Source: Comamonadaceae bacterium (GTDB taxonomy: Bacteria; Pseudomonadota; Gammaproteobacteria; Burkholderiales; Burkholderiaceae_C). From it: 64,000 nucleotides of DNA. Of the stretch, positions 44,448-53,026 are shown one piece after another. A program made the translations under genes and the position numbers. The stretch lies in contig QZKF01000003.1 in NCBI GenBank assembly GCA_003599455.1, forward strand, positions 39,964 to 103,963, in the 5' to 3' direction. Position 1 is the first letter of the stretch; every line of letters starts with the position of its first letter. The notes under the pieces are model-generated. The model was not told the origin of the DNA. It ran no database searches and saw only the letters and a list, made by a program, of their open reading frames with translations.

Positions 44448-46418
44448 TCAGATGTCGATCTCGACCGAGTCGCCGTGCAGTTCCATGAGCTCGCGGCGCG
44501 AGGCGGCTTCGCCCTTGCCCATGAGCTTGGTGATGAGGGCCTCGGTGCCGGCGAAATCGATCGCGCCAAGCACCACGGGCATGAGGCGGCGCGTGTCGGG
44601 GTTGAGCGTGGTGTCCCACAGCTGCTCGGCGCTCATCTCGCCCAGGCCCTTGAAGCGGCTGATCTGGCACTTCTCGCGCGGCACGCCGTCCTTGGCGCAT
44701 TTGTCCAGGATGGCATGCAGCTCGCCTTCATCCAGCGCGTACTGCTTGGCCGCGGGCTTCTTGCCGCGCGCGGGGATGTCCACGCGGAACAGCGGCGGGC
44801 GCGCCACGAACACGTGGCCGGTCTCGATGAGCTTGGGGAAATGGCGAAAAAAGAGGGTGAGCAGCAGCACCTGGATGTGCGAACCGTCGACGTCGGCGTC
44901 CGACAGGATGCAGACCTTGCCGTAGCGCAGGCCGCTCAGGTCGGGCGTGTCGTTCGGGCCGTGCGGGTCCACGCCGATGGCCACCGAAATGTCGTGGATC
45001 TCGGTGTTGGCGAACAGGCGGTCGCGCTCGACCTCCCAGGTGTTGAGCACCTTGCCGCGCAGCGGCAGCACGGCCTGGCTTTCCTTGTCGCGGCCCATCT
45101 TGGCGCTGCCGCCGGCCGAATCGCCCTCGACCAGGAACACCTCGTTGTGCGCCAGGTCCTTGCTTTCGCAGTCGGTCAGCTTGCCGGGCAGCACGGCCAC
45201 GCCCGAGCCCTTGCGCTTCTCGACCTTCTGCCCCGCCTTCTGGCGGAACTGCGCGGCCTTGATGGCGAGTTCGGCCAGCTTCTTGCCGTAGTCCACGTGC
45301 TGGTTGAGCCACAGCTCCAGCGCGGGGCGCACGAAGCTGCCGACCAGGCGCACCGCGTCGCGCGAGTTCAGCCGCTCCTTGATCTGGCCCTGGAACTGCG
45401 GGTCGAGCACCTTCGCGCTCAGCACATACGAAGCGCGCGCAAACACGTCCTCGGGCAGCAGCTTCACGCCCTTGGGCAGCAGCGCGTGCAGCTCGATGAA
45501 GCCCTTGACCGCCTGGAACAGGCCGTCGCGCAGGCCGCTCTCGTGCGTGCCGCCGGCGCTGGTGGGGATCAGGTTCACGTAGCTCTCGCGCACCGGCTGG
45601 CCGTCTTCGGTGAAGGCCACGCACCAGGCCGCGCCCTCGCCTTCGGCGAAGCTGTCGTGCCCGCTGTCGGCAAAGCCTTCGCCCTCGAACAGCGGGATCA
45701 CCGGGTCGCCGTTGAGCGTCTGCTGCAGGTAGTCGCGCAGGCCGCCCTTGTAGAGCCAGGTCTGCACGTCCCGGGTCTTTTCATTGGCCAGCGTCACCGT
45801 CACGCCCGGCATCAGCACCGCCTTGCTGCGCAGCAGGTGGGTGAGTTCGGCCATGGGCAGCGCGGCCGACTCGAAGTACTTCGGATCGGGCCAGGCGCGC
45901 ACGGTCGTGCCCTGCTTGCGGTCGCCCTCGCCCTTCGGCGTGAGCACCAGCGGCTCGATCACGTCGCCGGCGGAAAACGCCAGCTTCGCCACCTGGCCTT
46001 CGCGGTAGCTGACCACCTCCAGCCGGGTCGAGAGCGCGTTGGTCACGCTCACGCCCACGCCGTGCAGGCCGCCCGAGAAACTGTAAGCGCCACCCTTGCC
46101 CTTGTCGAACTTGCCGCCCGCGTGCAGCCGGGTGAACACGAGTTCGACCACCGGCGCCTTTTCCTCCGGGTGCAGGCCGAACGGGATGCCGCGGCCATCG
46201 TCTTCCACGCTCACCGAGTGGTCGGCGTGCAGCGTGACCTTGATCTTCTTGCCGTGCCCGGCCAGGGCCTCGTCGGCCGCGTTGTCGAGCACTTCCTGGA
46301 TGATGTGCAGCGGGTTGTCGGTGCGGGTGTACATGCCCGGCCGCTGCTTGACCGGCTCCAGCCCCTTGAGGACGCGGATCGAGCCTTCAGAGTATTCGTT
46401 GGGTGTTTGGGTCGCCAT
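44448..46418 (-). CDS. parE: DNA topoisomerase IV subunit B
   Basis: ATPase subunit of topoisomerase IV, 656 residues. The GHKL ATP-binding domain shows EVLDNAADEALAGHG, EDDGRGIPFGLHPEEKAPVV and SGGLHGVGVSVTNALS. The Toprim domain shows LVEGDSAGGSAKMGRDKESQ and LSDADVDGSHIQVLLLTLFF. It lacks the long GyrB insertion, so ParE is the right call. The start ATG at 46418 is preferred because the conserved N terminus begins soon after it, and an upstream promoter leaves almost no leader. It leads the operon parE-parC-alkZ-like-small membrane protein. Confidence 0.97.
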   Translation of the reverse strand: MATQTPNEYSEGSIRVLKGLEPVKQRPGMYTRTDNPLHIIQEVLDNAADEALAGHGKKIKVTLHADHSVSVEDDGRGIPFGLHPEEKAPVVELVFTRLHAGGKFDKGKGGAYSFSGGLHGVGVSVTNALSTRLEVVSYREGQVAKLAFSAGDVIEPLVLTPKGEGDRKQGTTVRAWPDPKYFESAALPMAELTHLLRSKAVLMPGVTVTLANEKTRDVQTWLYKGGLRDYLQQTLNGDPVIPLFEGEGFADSGHDSFAEGEGAAWCVAFTEDGQPVRESYVNLIPTSAGGTHESGLRDGLFQAVKGFIELHALLPKGVKLLPEDVFARASYVLSAKVLDPQFQGQIKERLNSRDAVRLVGSFVRPALELWLNQHVDYGKKLAELAIKAAQFRQKAGQKVEKRKGSGVAVLPGKLTDCESKDLAHNEVFLVEGDSAGGSAKMGRDKESQAVLPLRGKVLNTWEVERDRLFANTEIHDISVAIGVDPHGPNDTPDLSGLRYGKVCILSDADVDGSHIQVLLLTLFFRHFPKLIETGHVFVARPPLFRVDIPARGKKPAAKQYALDEGELHAILDKCAKDGVPREKCQISRFKGLGEMSAEQLWDTTLNPDTRRLMPVVLGAIDFAGTEALITKLMGKGEAASRRELMELHGDSVEIDI

Positions 46419-46426
46419 GGGGGCGG

Positions 46427-46454
46427 ATTGTATGCCCCAAAGACTGTATGCAAA
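46427..46454 (-). promoter_or_regulatory. Near-leaderless promoter of parE
   Basis: On the minus strand a -35-like TTTGCA (46454 to 46449), a 16-base spacer and a -10 TACAAT (46432 to 46427) are followed by eight bases and the parE ATG. No Shine-Dalgarno is present. Confidence 0.6.
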
Positions 46455-46565
46455 TACAGATCGGCGCCCCGTCTGGCGGTACCCATGCGCACCCGTCATC
46501 AATGGCGGTGCCGAATTTCAATCCGGGCCCGCGGCGGGTGACAGGCAAGGCCGTGCCATCTTCGC

Positions 46566-46571
46566 TACAGT
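46566..46571 (+). promoter_or_regulatory. -10-like TACAGT, leaderless promoter of the MFS gene
   Basis: TACAGT is followed by exactly six bases and the ATG at 46578, so transcription would start at the A of the start codon. Confidence 0.45.
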
Positions 46572-46577
46572 TCCCGG

Positions 46578-47828
46578 ATGTCTTCCGCACCACACCCTGC
46601 CCCCGTACCCGCCAGCCCCAGCCTGTCCACCCTGCAGGTGCTGGCCTGCGGCGCCCTCATCGTCACGCTCTCCATGGGCATCCGCCATGGCTTCGGCCTG
46701 TGGCTGCAGCCCATCACCCAGGCGCAAGACTGGACGCGCGAGAACTTCGCCTTCGCGCTGGCGATCCAGAACCTGTCCTGGGGCGTGTTCGGCATCTTTG
46801 CCGGCATGGCGGCCGACCGCTTCGGCGCGTTTCGCGTGCTCATCGGCGGCGCGGTGCTCTACGGTCTGGGCCTGGCCGGCATGGCGCTGACCACCACCCC
46901 CACGACCTTCGCCCTGACCGCCGGCGTGCTGATCGGCGCGGCCCAGGCCGGCACCACCTACGCGGTGATCTATGGCGTGATCGGCCGGCAGATCCCGGCC
47001 GCGAAGCGCTCGTGGGCCATGGGCGTGGCGGCGGCGGCCGGCTCGTTCGGCCAGTTCCTCATGGTGCCGGTGGAGGGCTGGCTCATCAGCAGCTTCGGCT
47101 GGCAGGAAGCGCTGCTGTTCCTGGGCGTGGCGGTGCTGCTGATCGTGCCGCTGGCGCTGGGCCTGCGCGAGCCGGGTTTCGCGGGCGGCGGGCCGGTGCA
47201 GCGCGAGCAGACCATCGTGCAGGCGCTGCGCGAGGCCTTCCGCTACCGCAGCTTCCAGTTGCTCATGGCCGGCTACTTCGTCTGCGGCTTCCAGGTGGTG
47301 TTCATCGGCGTGCACATGCCCAGCTACCTGAAGGACAACGGTCTGTCGCCCCAGGTGGCCAGCTACGCGCTGGCGCTGATCGGCCTGTTCAACGTGATCG
47401 GCACCTACGCGGCCGGCACGCTGGGCCAGCGCCTGGCCAAACGCCACATCCTGGCCTTCATCTATTTCGCGCGCGCCGCGGTCATCTCGGTGTTCCTGAT
47501 CGTGCCGCTGTCGCCGATGAGCGTGTACGTGTTCGCCAGCGTCATGGGCCTGCTGTGGCTATCCACCATCCCGCCCACCAACGCGGTGGTGGCGCAGATC
47601 TTCGGCGTGGCCCACATGTCCATGCTGGGCGGCTTCGTCTTCTTCAGCCACCAGATCGGCAGTTTCCTCGGCGTGTGGCTGGGCGGCGTGCTGTACGACA
47701 AGACCGGCAGCTACGACATCGTCTGGTACATCTCGATCGCGCTGGGCGTGTTCGCCGGCCTGGTCAACCTGCCGGTGCGCGAGACGCCGATCGTGCGCGC
47801 GCCGCAGCGCATGGGGGCGGCGGCGTGA
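46578..47828 (+). CDS. MFS transporter (oxalate/formate or monocarboxylate antiporter-like)
   Basis: Inner-membrane transporter of 416 residues with twelve predicted helices. The pattern LSMGIRHGFGLWLQPITQAQ near residue 30 and WGVFGIFAGMAADRFGAFRV near residue 68 fit the OFA/MCT branch of the major facilitator superfamily, which carries small carboxylates. The second half shows LSTIPPTNAVVAQIFGVAHM and GGFVFFSHQIGSFLGVWLGG. Substrate is not resolvable. It is divergent from parE. Its stop overlaps the GTG of a 42-codon gene, so a three-gene coupled unit follows. Confidence 0.91.
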   Translation: MSSAPHPAPVPASPSLSTLQVLACGALIVTLSMGIRHGFGLWLQPITQAQDWTRENFAFALAIQNLSWGVFGIFAGMAADRFGAFRVLIGGAVLYGLGLAGMALTTTPTTFALTAGVLIGAAQAGTTYAVIYGVIGRQIPAAKRSWAMGVAAAAGSFGQFLMVPVEGWLISSFGWQEALLFLGVAVLLIVPLALGLREPGFAGGGPVQREQTIVQALREAFRYRSFQLLMAGYFVCGFQVVFIGVHMPSYLKDNGLSPQVASYALALIGLFNVIGTYAAGTLGQRLAKRHILAFIYFARAAVISVFLIVPLSPMSVYVFASVMGLLWLSTIPPTNAVVAQIFGVAHMSMLGGFVFFSHQIGSFLGVWLGGVLYDKTGSYDIVWYISIALGVFAGLVNLPVRETPIVRAPQRMGAAA

Positions 47829-47953
47829 ACCCCCTGGCCATGCGCGCGCTGGTCTGGGCCGCGGTGGCGGCGGGCCTGCTGGCCACGCTCGCGCTGTACC
47901 ACCAGCCGGGCTTCCTGGTGAACCTGGCCGACCAGCTCTGGAGCTGTTTCTGA
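47825..47953 (+). CDS. Small membrane protein, 42 residues, between MFS and methyltransferase genes
   Basis: Starts with GTG at 47825 inside the MFS stop (GTGA), and its TGA overlaps the ATG of the methyltransferase gene (47951-47955). The product has one clear membrane helix (MRALVWAAVAAGLLATLALY) and a short tail PGFLVNLADQLWSCF. I recognise no family. Double overlap with both neighbours is strong evidence that it is translated. A role with the transporter is inference. Confidence 0.65.
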   Translation: MNPLAMRALVWAAVAAGLLATLALYHQPGFLVNLADQLWSCF

Positions 47954-48507
47954 TGCACGGCACCGAGGCGCCGTCGACCTGGGTGCGGCGCTGGTCGCAC
48001 CTGGTGCCGGCAGGCGGATCGGTGCTCGACGTGGCCTGCGGGCACGGCCGGCACCTGCGCTGGTTCGCGCAGCGCGGCCATGCGGTCACCGGCGTGGACC
48101 GCTCGGCCGAGGCCATCGAAGCCGTGGCGCCGCTCGGGCGCGCGGTGCTCGCCGACCTCGAGAACGGTCCCTGGCCCTTCGAGGGCGAGCGCTTCGACGC
48201 GGTGGTGGTGACCAACTACCTCTGGCGCGCGCTGCTGCCGGTGATCGTGTGCTGCGTCGCCGAGGGTGGCGTGCTGGTCTATGAAACCTTTGCCGCCGGC
48301 AACGAGAGCGTGGGCAAGCCCTCGCGCCCCGACTTCCTGCTGCAACCGGGCGAACTTCTGCGGGCCTGCGAGGGTCTGCACGTGGTGGCCTATGAAGACG
48401 GATTCTGCGACCGACCCGAGCGCTTCGTGCAGCGCATCGCGGCGGTGCGAAAACGGCCTGGAACGCCCGCCTCGCCCCCACGGCATTCGCTGGATGCCAC
48501 TGGGTAG
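47953..48507 (+). CDS. SAM-dependent methyltransferase, class I
   Basis: Cytoplasmic methyltransferase of 184 residues. The SAM-binding motif I is GSVLDVACGHGRHLRWFAQR near residue 22, followed by the acidic ribose-binding residue in VTGVDRSAEAIEAV and motif IV-like FDAVVVTNYLWRALLPV. This compact type resembles tellurite-resistance TehB-like proteins but lacks features to name the substrate. It is translationally coupled to the 42-residue gene. A -10-like TAGAAT (48505-48510) lies at its stop codon and may drive dapA. Confidence 0.88.
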   Translation: MHGTEAPSTWVRRWSHLVPAGGSVLDVACGHGRHLRWFAQRGHAVTGVDRSAEAIEAVAPLGRAVLADLENGPWPFEGERFDAVVVTNYLWRALLPVIVCCVAEGGVLVYETFAAGNESVGKPSRPDFLLQPGELLRACEGLHVVAYEDGFCDRPERFVQRIAAVRKRPGTPASPPRHSLDATG

Positions 48508-48510
48508 AAT
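48505..48510 (+). promoter_or_regulatory. -10 hexamer candidate for dapA
   Basis: TAGAAT, 75 bases before the dapA start, lying on the stop codon of the methyltransferase gene. The -35 is not convincing. Confidence 0.4.
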
Positions 48511-48584
48511 GCATGATTCGCGCGCCGCCCGTTTCCCCCGGGAAATGGAGCCCGGTGGACGCCCTCCAATCGAGTCTCTAGCTT

Positions 48585-49484
48585 ATGACACCCATCACCG
48601 GCAGCATCGTGGCCCTGGTCACGCCCATGCATGAAGACGGCAGCGTCGACTACCCCACGCTGCGCAAACTGATCGACTGGCACATCACCGAAGGCACGGA
48701 CTGCATCGGCGTGGTCGGCACCACCGGCGAATCGCCCACGGTCTCGGTGGAGGAACACTGCGAGATCATCCGCGTCTCGGTCGAGCAGGCCAAGACGCAT
48801 GGAGCCAAACGCGTGCCCATCATGGCCGGCTGCGGCGCCAACTCCACCGCCGAGGCGATCGAACTCGCGAAGTTCGCGCGCAGCGTCGGCGCCGACTGCC
48901 AGCTGCAGGTCGTGCCTTACTACAACAAGCCCACGCAAGAGGGCCAGTACCAGCACTTCAAGGCCATCGCCGAGGCCGTGGGCGACCTGCCCACCGTGCT
49001 CTACAACGTGCCTGGCCGCACCGTGGCCGACATGGCGCACGAGACCGTGCTGCGTCTGGCGCAGGTGCCCGGCATCGTCGGCATCAAGGAAGCCACCGGC
49101 AACATCGAGCGCGCGCAGTGGCTCATCCGCGAAGCGCCCGAGGGCTTCGCCGTCTACTCGGGCGACGACCCGACCGCGGTGGCGCTGATGCTGTGCGGCG
49201 GCCAGGGCAACGTGAGCGTGACCGCCAACATCGCGCCGCGCCTGATGCACGAGCTGTGCGTCGCCGCCATCGCCGGCGACGTCCAGCGCGCGATGGCCAT
49301 CCAGTTCCAGCTGATGCCGGTGCACAAGCACCTGTTCGTCGAAGCCAACCCCATCCCGCTCAAGTGGGCCATGGCCCGCCTGGGCCTGTGCAACGAGGCC
49401 ATGCGCCTGCCCATGACGCCCATGTCGCGCGCCCTGGTCCCCACGGTCGAAGGCGCACTGCGAGCCAGCGGCCTGCTATCGTGA
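48585..49484 (+). CDS. dapA: 4-Hydroxy-tetrahydrodipicolinate synthase
   Basis: Catalyses condensation of pyruvate with aspartate semialdehyde, the first committed step to diaminopimelate and lysine. The protein is 299 residues, normal for the family. The Schiff-base lysine is Lys168 in [15 protein letters not shown], the catalytic tyrosine is Tyr140 in [12 protein letters not shown], and [14 protein letters not shown] binds the substrate. The order dapA-bamC is shared with E. coli. The gap to bamC is 57 bases without a terminator, so co-transcription is likely. Confidence 0.97.
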   Translation: MTPITGSIVALVTPMHEDGSVDYPTLRKLIDWHITEGTDCIGVVGTTGESPTVSVEEHCEIIRVSVEQAKTHGAKRVPIMAGCGANSTAEAIELAKFARSVGADCQLQVVPYYNKPTQEGQYQHFKAIAEAVGDLPTVLYNVPGRTVADMAHETVLRLAQVPGIVGIKEATGNIERAQWLIREAPEGFAVYSGDDPTAVALMLCGGQGNVSVTANIAPRLMHELCVAAIAGDVQRAMAIQFQLMPVHKHLFVEANPIPLKWAMARLGLCNEAMRLPMTPMSRALVPTVEGALRASGLLS

Positions 49485-49541
49485 CGCTGGCACCCGCCGG
49501 CGTCTCCCGCGACTGAACACCGTTCCTACCGAGTTCCCTCC

Positions 49542-50687
49542 ATGTCCATCCGCACCCCGATTCCGACCCTGCGCAACACGACCCGGCCCGCCTCCCCGGC
49601 CCGCCTCCTGACCCGCCTGGGCCTGGCCGCCGCCGCGGCACTGGTGGCCTCGGGCTGCTCGATGCTGCAGGAAGACAAGATCGACTACAAGAGCGCCCAG
49701 CGCGGCAGCACGCTGGACGTGCCGCCCGACCTGAGCCAGCTCAACCGCGACTCGCGCTACAACGTGCCGGGCTCGGTGGTCACCGCCAGCGGTTACCAGA
49801 CCACGCAGCCCTCGCAGGCCACCGCCAGCAGCACCGCCGCCGTCAGCGTGGGCGATGTGCGCATCGAGCGCGCGGGCAACCAGCGCTGGCTGGTGGTGAA
49901 CCGCCCGGCCGACAAGCTCTGGAGCCCGGTCCGCGACTTCTGGCAGGAAAACGGCTTCCTGCTCGACCTCGACCAGGAAGCCCTGGGCATCATGGAAACC
50001 GACTGGGCCGAGAACCGCGCCAAGCTGCCGCAAGACTTCATCCGCTCGACCATCGGCAAGGTGTTCGAGAACCTCTACTCCACCGGCGAACGCGACCGCT
50101 TCCGCACGCGCCTGGAACGCACCGCGAATGGCGGCACCGAGATCTACATCAGCCACCGCGGCATGGTGGAGGTCTACTCCACCAAGGAGAAGGACCAGAC
50201 CGTGTGGCAACCGCGCCCGGCCGACGTGGAACTCGAGACCGAATTCCTGCGCCGCCTGATGGTCAAGCTCGGTGTGAGCGAAGCGCAATCGCAGGCCGTG
50301 GCCGCCAGCATCCCGACGCAGGCCGCGGCGCGCGTGACCATGGTGAACAACGCGCCGGTGGTGCAGTTCGACGACAACTTCGACCGCGCCTGGCGCCGCG
50401 TCGGCCTGTCGCTGGACCGCACCGGCTTCACAGTCGAGGACCGCGACCGCAGCAAGGGCATCTACTTCGTGCGCTACGTCGAGCCGGTGGTCAACGCCAA
50501 GGAACCGGGCTTCTTCGGCAAGCTGTTTGGCGCCTCCAAGACCGAAGCCAGCACCGCGCGCTACCGCGTGACGGTGCAAAGCACCGACAACAAGACCGCG
50601 GTGTCGGTGCTGGACGGCCAGGGCCAGCCCGACGGTTCGGCCAACGCGCAGCGCATCGCCAGGCTGCTGGCCGACGACCTGAAGTAA
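49542..50687 (+). CDS. bamC: Outer membrane protein assembly factor BamC (lipoprotein)
   Basis: Lipoprotein component of the BAM complex that inserts beta-barrel proteins into the outer membrane. It has 381 residues, with a signal peptide and lipobox LVASGC, so lipidation is at Cys39. The N-terminal unstructured part that contacts BamD is visible (DYKSAQRGSTLDVPPDLSQL). Two helix-grip domains follow, the first around VNRPADKLWSPVRDFWQENG and the second around VQFDDNFDRAWRRVGLSLDR. The signal peptide is longer than usual, so a start a few codons downstream is possible. Confidence 0.93.
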   Translation: MSIRTPIPTLRNTTRPASPARLLTRLGLAAAAALVASGCSMLQEDKIDYKSAQRGSTLDVPPDLSQLNRDSRYNVPGSVVTASGYQTTQPSQATASSTAAVSVGDVRIERAGNQRWLVVNRPADKLWSPVRDFWQENGFLLDLDQEALGIMETDWAENRAKLPQDFIRSTIGKVFENLYSTGERDRFRTRLERTANGGTEIYISHRGMVEVYSTKEKDQTVWQPRPADVELETEFLRRLMVKLGVSEAQSQAVAASIPTQAAARVTMVNNAPVVQFDDNFDRAWRRVGLSLDRTGFTVEDRDRSKGIYFVRYVEPVVNAKEPGFFGKLFGASKTEASTARYRVTVQSTDNKTAVSVLDGQGQPDGSANAQRIARLLADDLK

Positions 50688-50702
50688 GCCGACGCCCGAG
50701 CC

Positions 50703-50740
50703 CATGAAAAAAGCCACCCCGCGGGGTGGCTTTTTTCATG
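50703..50740. terminator. Perfect 38-bp palindromic bidirectional terminator
   Basis: The 38 bases are an exact palindrome. A GC-rich stem GCCACCCCG pairs with CGGGGTGGC, with A6 and T6 tracts on the two sides and CATG at both ends. It terminates bamC on plus and the convergent small lipoprotein gene on minus. Confidence 0.92.
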
Positions 50741-50764
50741 GTTGGACCCGAAGGCCCGGCCCCC

Positions 50765-51100
50765 TCACTGGGGCTTGGTGGAGGGAGCGGGCGTGGCAGC
50801 GGCCTTGGCCTTGTCGGCGGCTTCCTTGGCCGCATCCACGGTGGCGGTGGTCGCCTGCTTGGCGGCATCGACGGTGGCGGCGGTGGCTTCCTTGGCCGCG
50901 TCCACGGTGGCGGCAGTGGCTTCCTTGGCGGCGTCCACGGCGGAGGCACCTGCGGCCTTGGCGGACTCGGCGGCACCGGCCATCGAAGGCGCGGGCGCGG
51001 CGGCCGGCGCAGGTGCTGCCACCGGGGCTTCTTCTTTCTTGCCGCAGGCGGTCAGGGCAATGGCGGCGAGCAGGCTGGCGAGCAGGATGGACTTTTTCAT
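50765..51100 (-). CDS. Small alanine-rich lipoprotein with 11-residue repeats
   Basis: Predicted lipoprotein of 111 residues. The signal peptide (MKKSILLASLLAAIALTAC) ends in the lipobox LTAC with the modified cysteine at residue 19. An alanine/proline linker follows, then tandem 11-residue units of the form ATVDAAKEATA. The repeat resembles the amphipathic 11-mers of LEA and apolipoprotein-like proteins and should form a helix lying on a surface or coiled coil. I recognise no named family. The ATG at 51100 gives the typical lysine-lysine N terminus. Confidence 0.8.
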   Translation of the reverse strand: MKKSILLASLLAAIALTACGKKEEAPVAAPAPAAAPAPSMAGAAESAKAAGASAVDAAKEATAATVDAAKEATAATVDAAKQATTATVDAAKEAADKAKAAATPAPSTKPQ

Positions 51101-51191
51101 GATGACGGCTTCCATGGGATGGGGTGACAGATCAGGCGCACGGTTCGGGATGGCTCCGACCGCCCAGGGCGTTGTCTCATGGGGCCATCCC

Positions 51192-51224
51192 GTCGGGTGG
51201 GTGGGCTCGAATTCCCACCCCGAC
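51192..51224. other. Imperfect hairpin in the intergenic region
   Basis: A stem between 51192-51205 and 51214-51224, with a bulge and an eight-base loop CTCGAATT. It lies between two minus-strand genes (gap 51101-51286). No T tract follows. It looks a little like a tRNA T arm, but no tRNA is there. Confidence 0.35.
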
Positions 51225-51286
51225 CGGCGCGGATGATACCCCCTGAAAAATGGCGGGGAAACGCCCCGTGGATCTTTTACGTTTGT

Positions 51287-51811
51287 TCACAGCCCGAGCG
51301 TGGACGCCGGAAAGGCCGGCGAGCTTTTCAGCCACCACTGGTGCAGTTGCTCCTGCAAGGCCACGCGCCGGTCGGCACCGCGGCTCGCGACCATGGTGCA
51401 GCGCACGGTGTCCAGCCGCTGCAAGGTCCAGACCGGCGACCACAACACGCTCGGCAGCTCGTCCACCGAAGCGCTGCCGCAGGCCTGTGCTTCCACCAGG
51501 TGCGACCAGGTGACGCGCCACTGCACGAAGCGCGGATGGGTCTGCCGCAACACGCTGTAGTCGTGCGCGAGCAGGTGCATCGAGCGGCCACGCGCCGACC
51601 AGGCGTTGAGCGAAGCCACCACCTCGCGGTCGCCGAGGGGCCAGTCGGCAAAGTCGGCGTCGCACAGCACGATGCGCGGCCAGCCCTCGCGCGCCGCGGT
51701 GGCCAGCGCCTGGCGCACCAGGTCGACAAACGCCCGGCGGCCGGAGAGCCGGCCCTCGGGCAGGGGCTGCGGCGCGGCCTCGGGTGTGTCGGGCGTGAGC
51801 GGGTCGGTCAT
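51287..51811 (-). CDS. Conserved hypothetical protein, 174 residues
   Basis: Cytoplasmic protein without signal or membrane helix. The readable core is RIVLCDADFADWPLGDREVV, LNAWSARGRSMHLLAHDYSV and HPRFVQWRVTWSHLVEAQAC. This gives an alternating alpha/beta pattern with several conserved-looking Asp, His and Trp residues. From memory, similar domains occur in betaproteobacteria alone or attached to acetyltransferases, with unknown function; this is low confidence. It starts 37 bases after the RoxA-type gene stop on the same strand and is probably in its operon. Confidence 0.7.
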   Translation of the reverse strand: MTDPLTPDTPEAAPQPLPEGRLSGRRAFVDLVRQALATAAREGWPRIVLCDADFADWPLGDREVVASLNAWSARGRSMHLLAHDYSVLRQTHPRFVQWRVTWSHLVEAQACGSASVDELPSVLWSPVWTLQRLDTVRCTMVASRGADRRVALQEQLHQWWLKSSPAFPASTLGL

Positions 51812-51848
51812 GCGGAACTCCTGCGGGGCGGGCGGTGTGCGCGTTGCG

Positions 51849-53012
51849 TCAGGCGGGTTCGGTCCGGTGCAGCCAGCCGGCCTCGAACCAGTCCTGCAGC
51901 AGGGCGAGCGCATCGGTGCTGGCGCGGCCCACCTGCCGGTGATCGAGACCACGCTGGTCGGCCAGCGCGCGCATGAGGCGGGCGTCGGCGCCGCCGGCGC
52001 GGAAGCTCTCGCCATTGATGAACACGTGGCGCTCGTCGTACATCATGCGCGTGCGCCGATCGAGCCGCAAGGCACCGGGCACCCAGGCATCGGTGGCCTC
52101 GTCGAACCAGATGCGCGGCTTGGGCTCGGTCATGACCTCGCCCAGCGCGCAGGCCAGCGACTGGCGCTCGGCCAGCAGGCGCTGCAGCGCGTCGGCCGCG
52201 AAGGCCTCAAGCGCGGCCGGCATGGCCGCCGGGTTCGCGGTGGCGGGCTGCTGCGGGTCGCGGTAGAGCGTGCTGTCGTCGAGTTCGTCGGCCATGCGCT
52301 GCAGCAGTTCGCCGGCCAGGCCACCGCGCTGCGGCGCGCGAAAGCCGATGGAGTAGGTGCTGCAGTCGCCCCCCACCGCGTCGCCGTCGTGCGCCCAGCG
52401 CGGCGGCAGGTAGAGCATGTCGCCCGGGTTGAGCAGGTGCTCTTCCTCGGGCTCGAAATGGCTCAGGATCTTGAGCGGCACACCGGGCTGCAGCGACAGG
52501 TCTTTCTGCCGTCCGATGCGCCAGCGCCGCTGCCCGGTGGCCTGCAGCAGGAACACGTCGTAGCTGTCGAAGTGCGGGCCCACGCCACCCCCGTCGCTGG
52601 CCCAGGAAATCATCAGGTCGTCGAGCCGCGCGTCGGGCACGAAGCGAAAGCGCTGCAGCAGCGCGTGCGCCGCGTCCAGGTGCAGGTCCACGCCCTGCAC
52701 CAGCAGGGTCCAGCCAGGCTGTTTGAGCGGCGGCAGGCTGGCGCGTGCCAGCGGGCCTTGCTTCAAGGTCCAGCCCTGGGCTTTGCGCACGATCAGGCGC
52801 GACTCCACGGCCTCGTCGGTCGCCATGTCGAACAGCTGCTGGCGGCTCAGCAGGGGCTCGAAGCCCGGGATGGCGGCGCGGATCAGCAGCGGCTTCTTCT
52901 GCCAGTGCCGGCGCATGAACTGGCTGGGCGAGAGGCCGCCGAGCAGGGGGGATGGGACATCGGGCGCAGGGCTGCCGAGGGCCGGCAGGCTGGATTTCAG
53001 GGGTTTGAACAT
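51849..53012 (-). CDS. roxA: RoxA/YcfD-type ribosomal oxygenase (JmjC/cupin fold)
   Basis: Predicted Fe(II)/2-oxoglutarate dioxygenase of 387 residues. YcfD in E. coli hydroxylates an arginine of ribosomal protein L16. The iron-binding HxD motif is in GVGPHFDSYDVFLLQ, with the distal histidine in LPPRWAHDGDAVGGDCSTYS. The N-terminal LGGLSPSQFMRRHWQKKPLL and the C-terminal dimerisation and winged-helix parts fit the YcfD group. The start lies only 14 bases from the divergent SlyD-like gene. A -10 hexamer six bases before the ATG suggests a leaderless mRNA. Confidence 0.87.
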   Translation of the reverse strand: MFKPLKSSLPALGSPAPDVPSPLLGGLSPSQFMRRHWQKKPLLIRAAIPGFEPLLSRQQLFDMATDEAVESRLIVRKAQGWTLKQGPLARASLPPLKQPGWTLLVQGVDLHLDAAHALLQRFRFVPDARLDDLMISWASDGGGVGPHFDSYDVFLLQATGQRRWRIGRQKDLSLQPGVPLKILSHFEPEEEHLLNPGDMLYLPPRWAHDGDAVGGDCSTYSIGFRAPQRGGLAGELLQRMADELDDSTLYRDPQQPATANPAAMPAALEAFAADALQRLLAERQSLACALGEVMTEPKPRIWFDEATDAWVPGALRLDRRTRMMYDERHVFINGESFRAGGADARLMRALADQRGLDHRQVGRASTDALALLQDWFEAGWLHRTEPA

Positions 53013-53014
53013 GG

Positions 53015-53024
53015 GACAATTGTC
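53015..53024. promoter_or_regulatory. Palindromic dual -10 element GACAATTGTC between roxA and the SlyD-like gene
   Basis: The ten-base palindrome reads GACAAT on both strands (53015-53020 plus, 53024-53019 minus). Each copy is followed by exactly six bases and the ATG of its gene. Both transcripts would start at the A of the start codon, back to back. Confidence 0.55.
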
Positions 53025-53026
53025 GG

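Noticed and set aside
51192..51224. Possible tRNA T arm (CTCGAATT loop in a GC stem)
   Set aside because: The loop is eight bases, no anticodon or acceptor arm can be folded around it and no CCA end is present.
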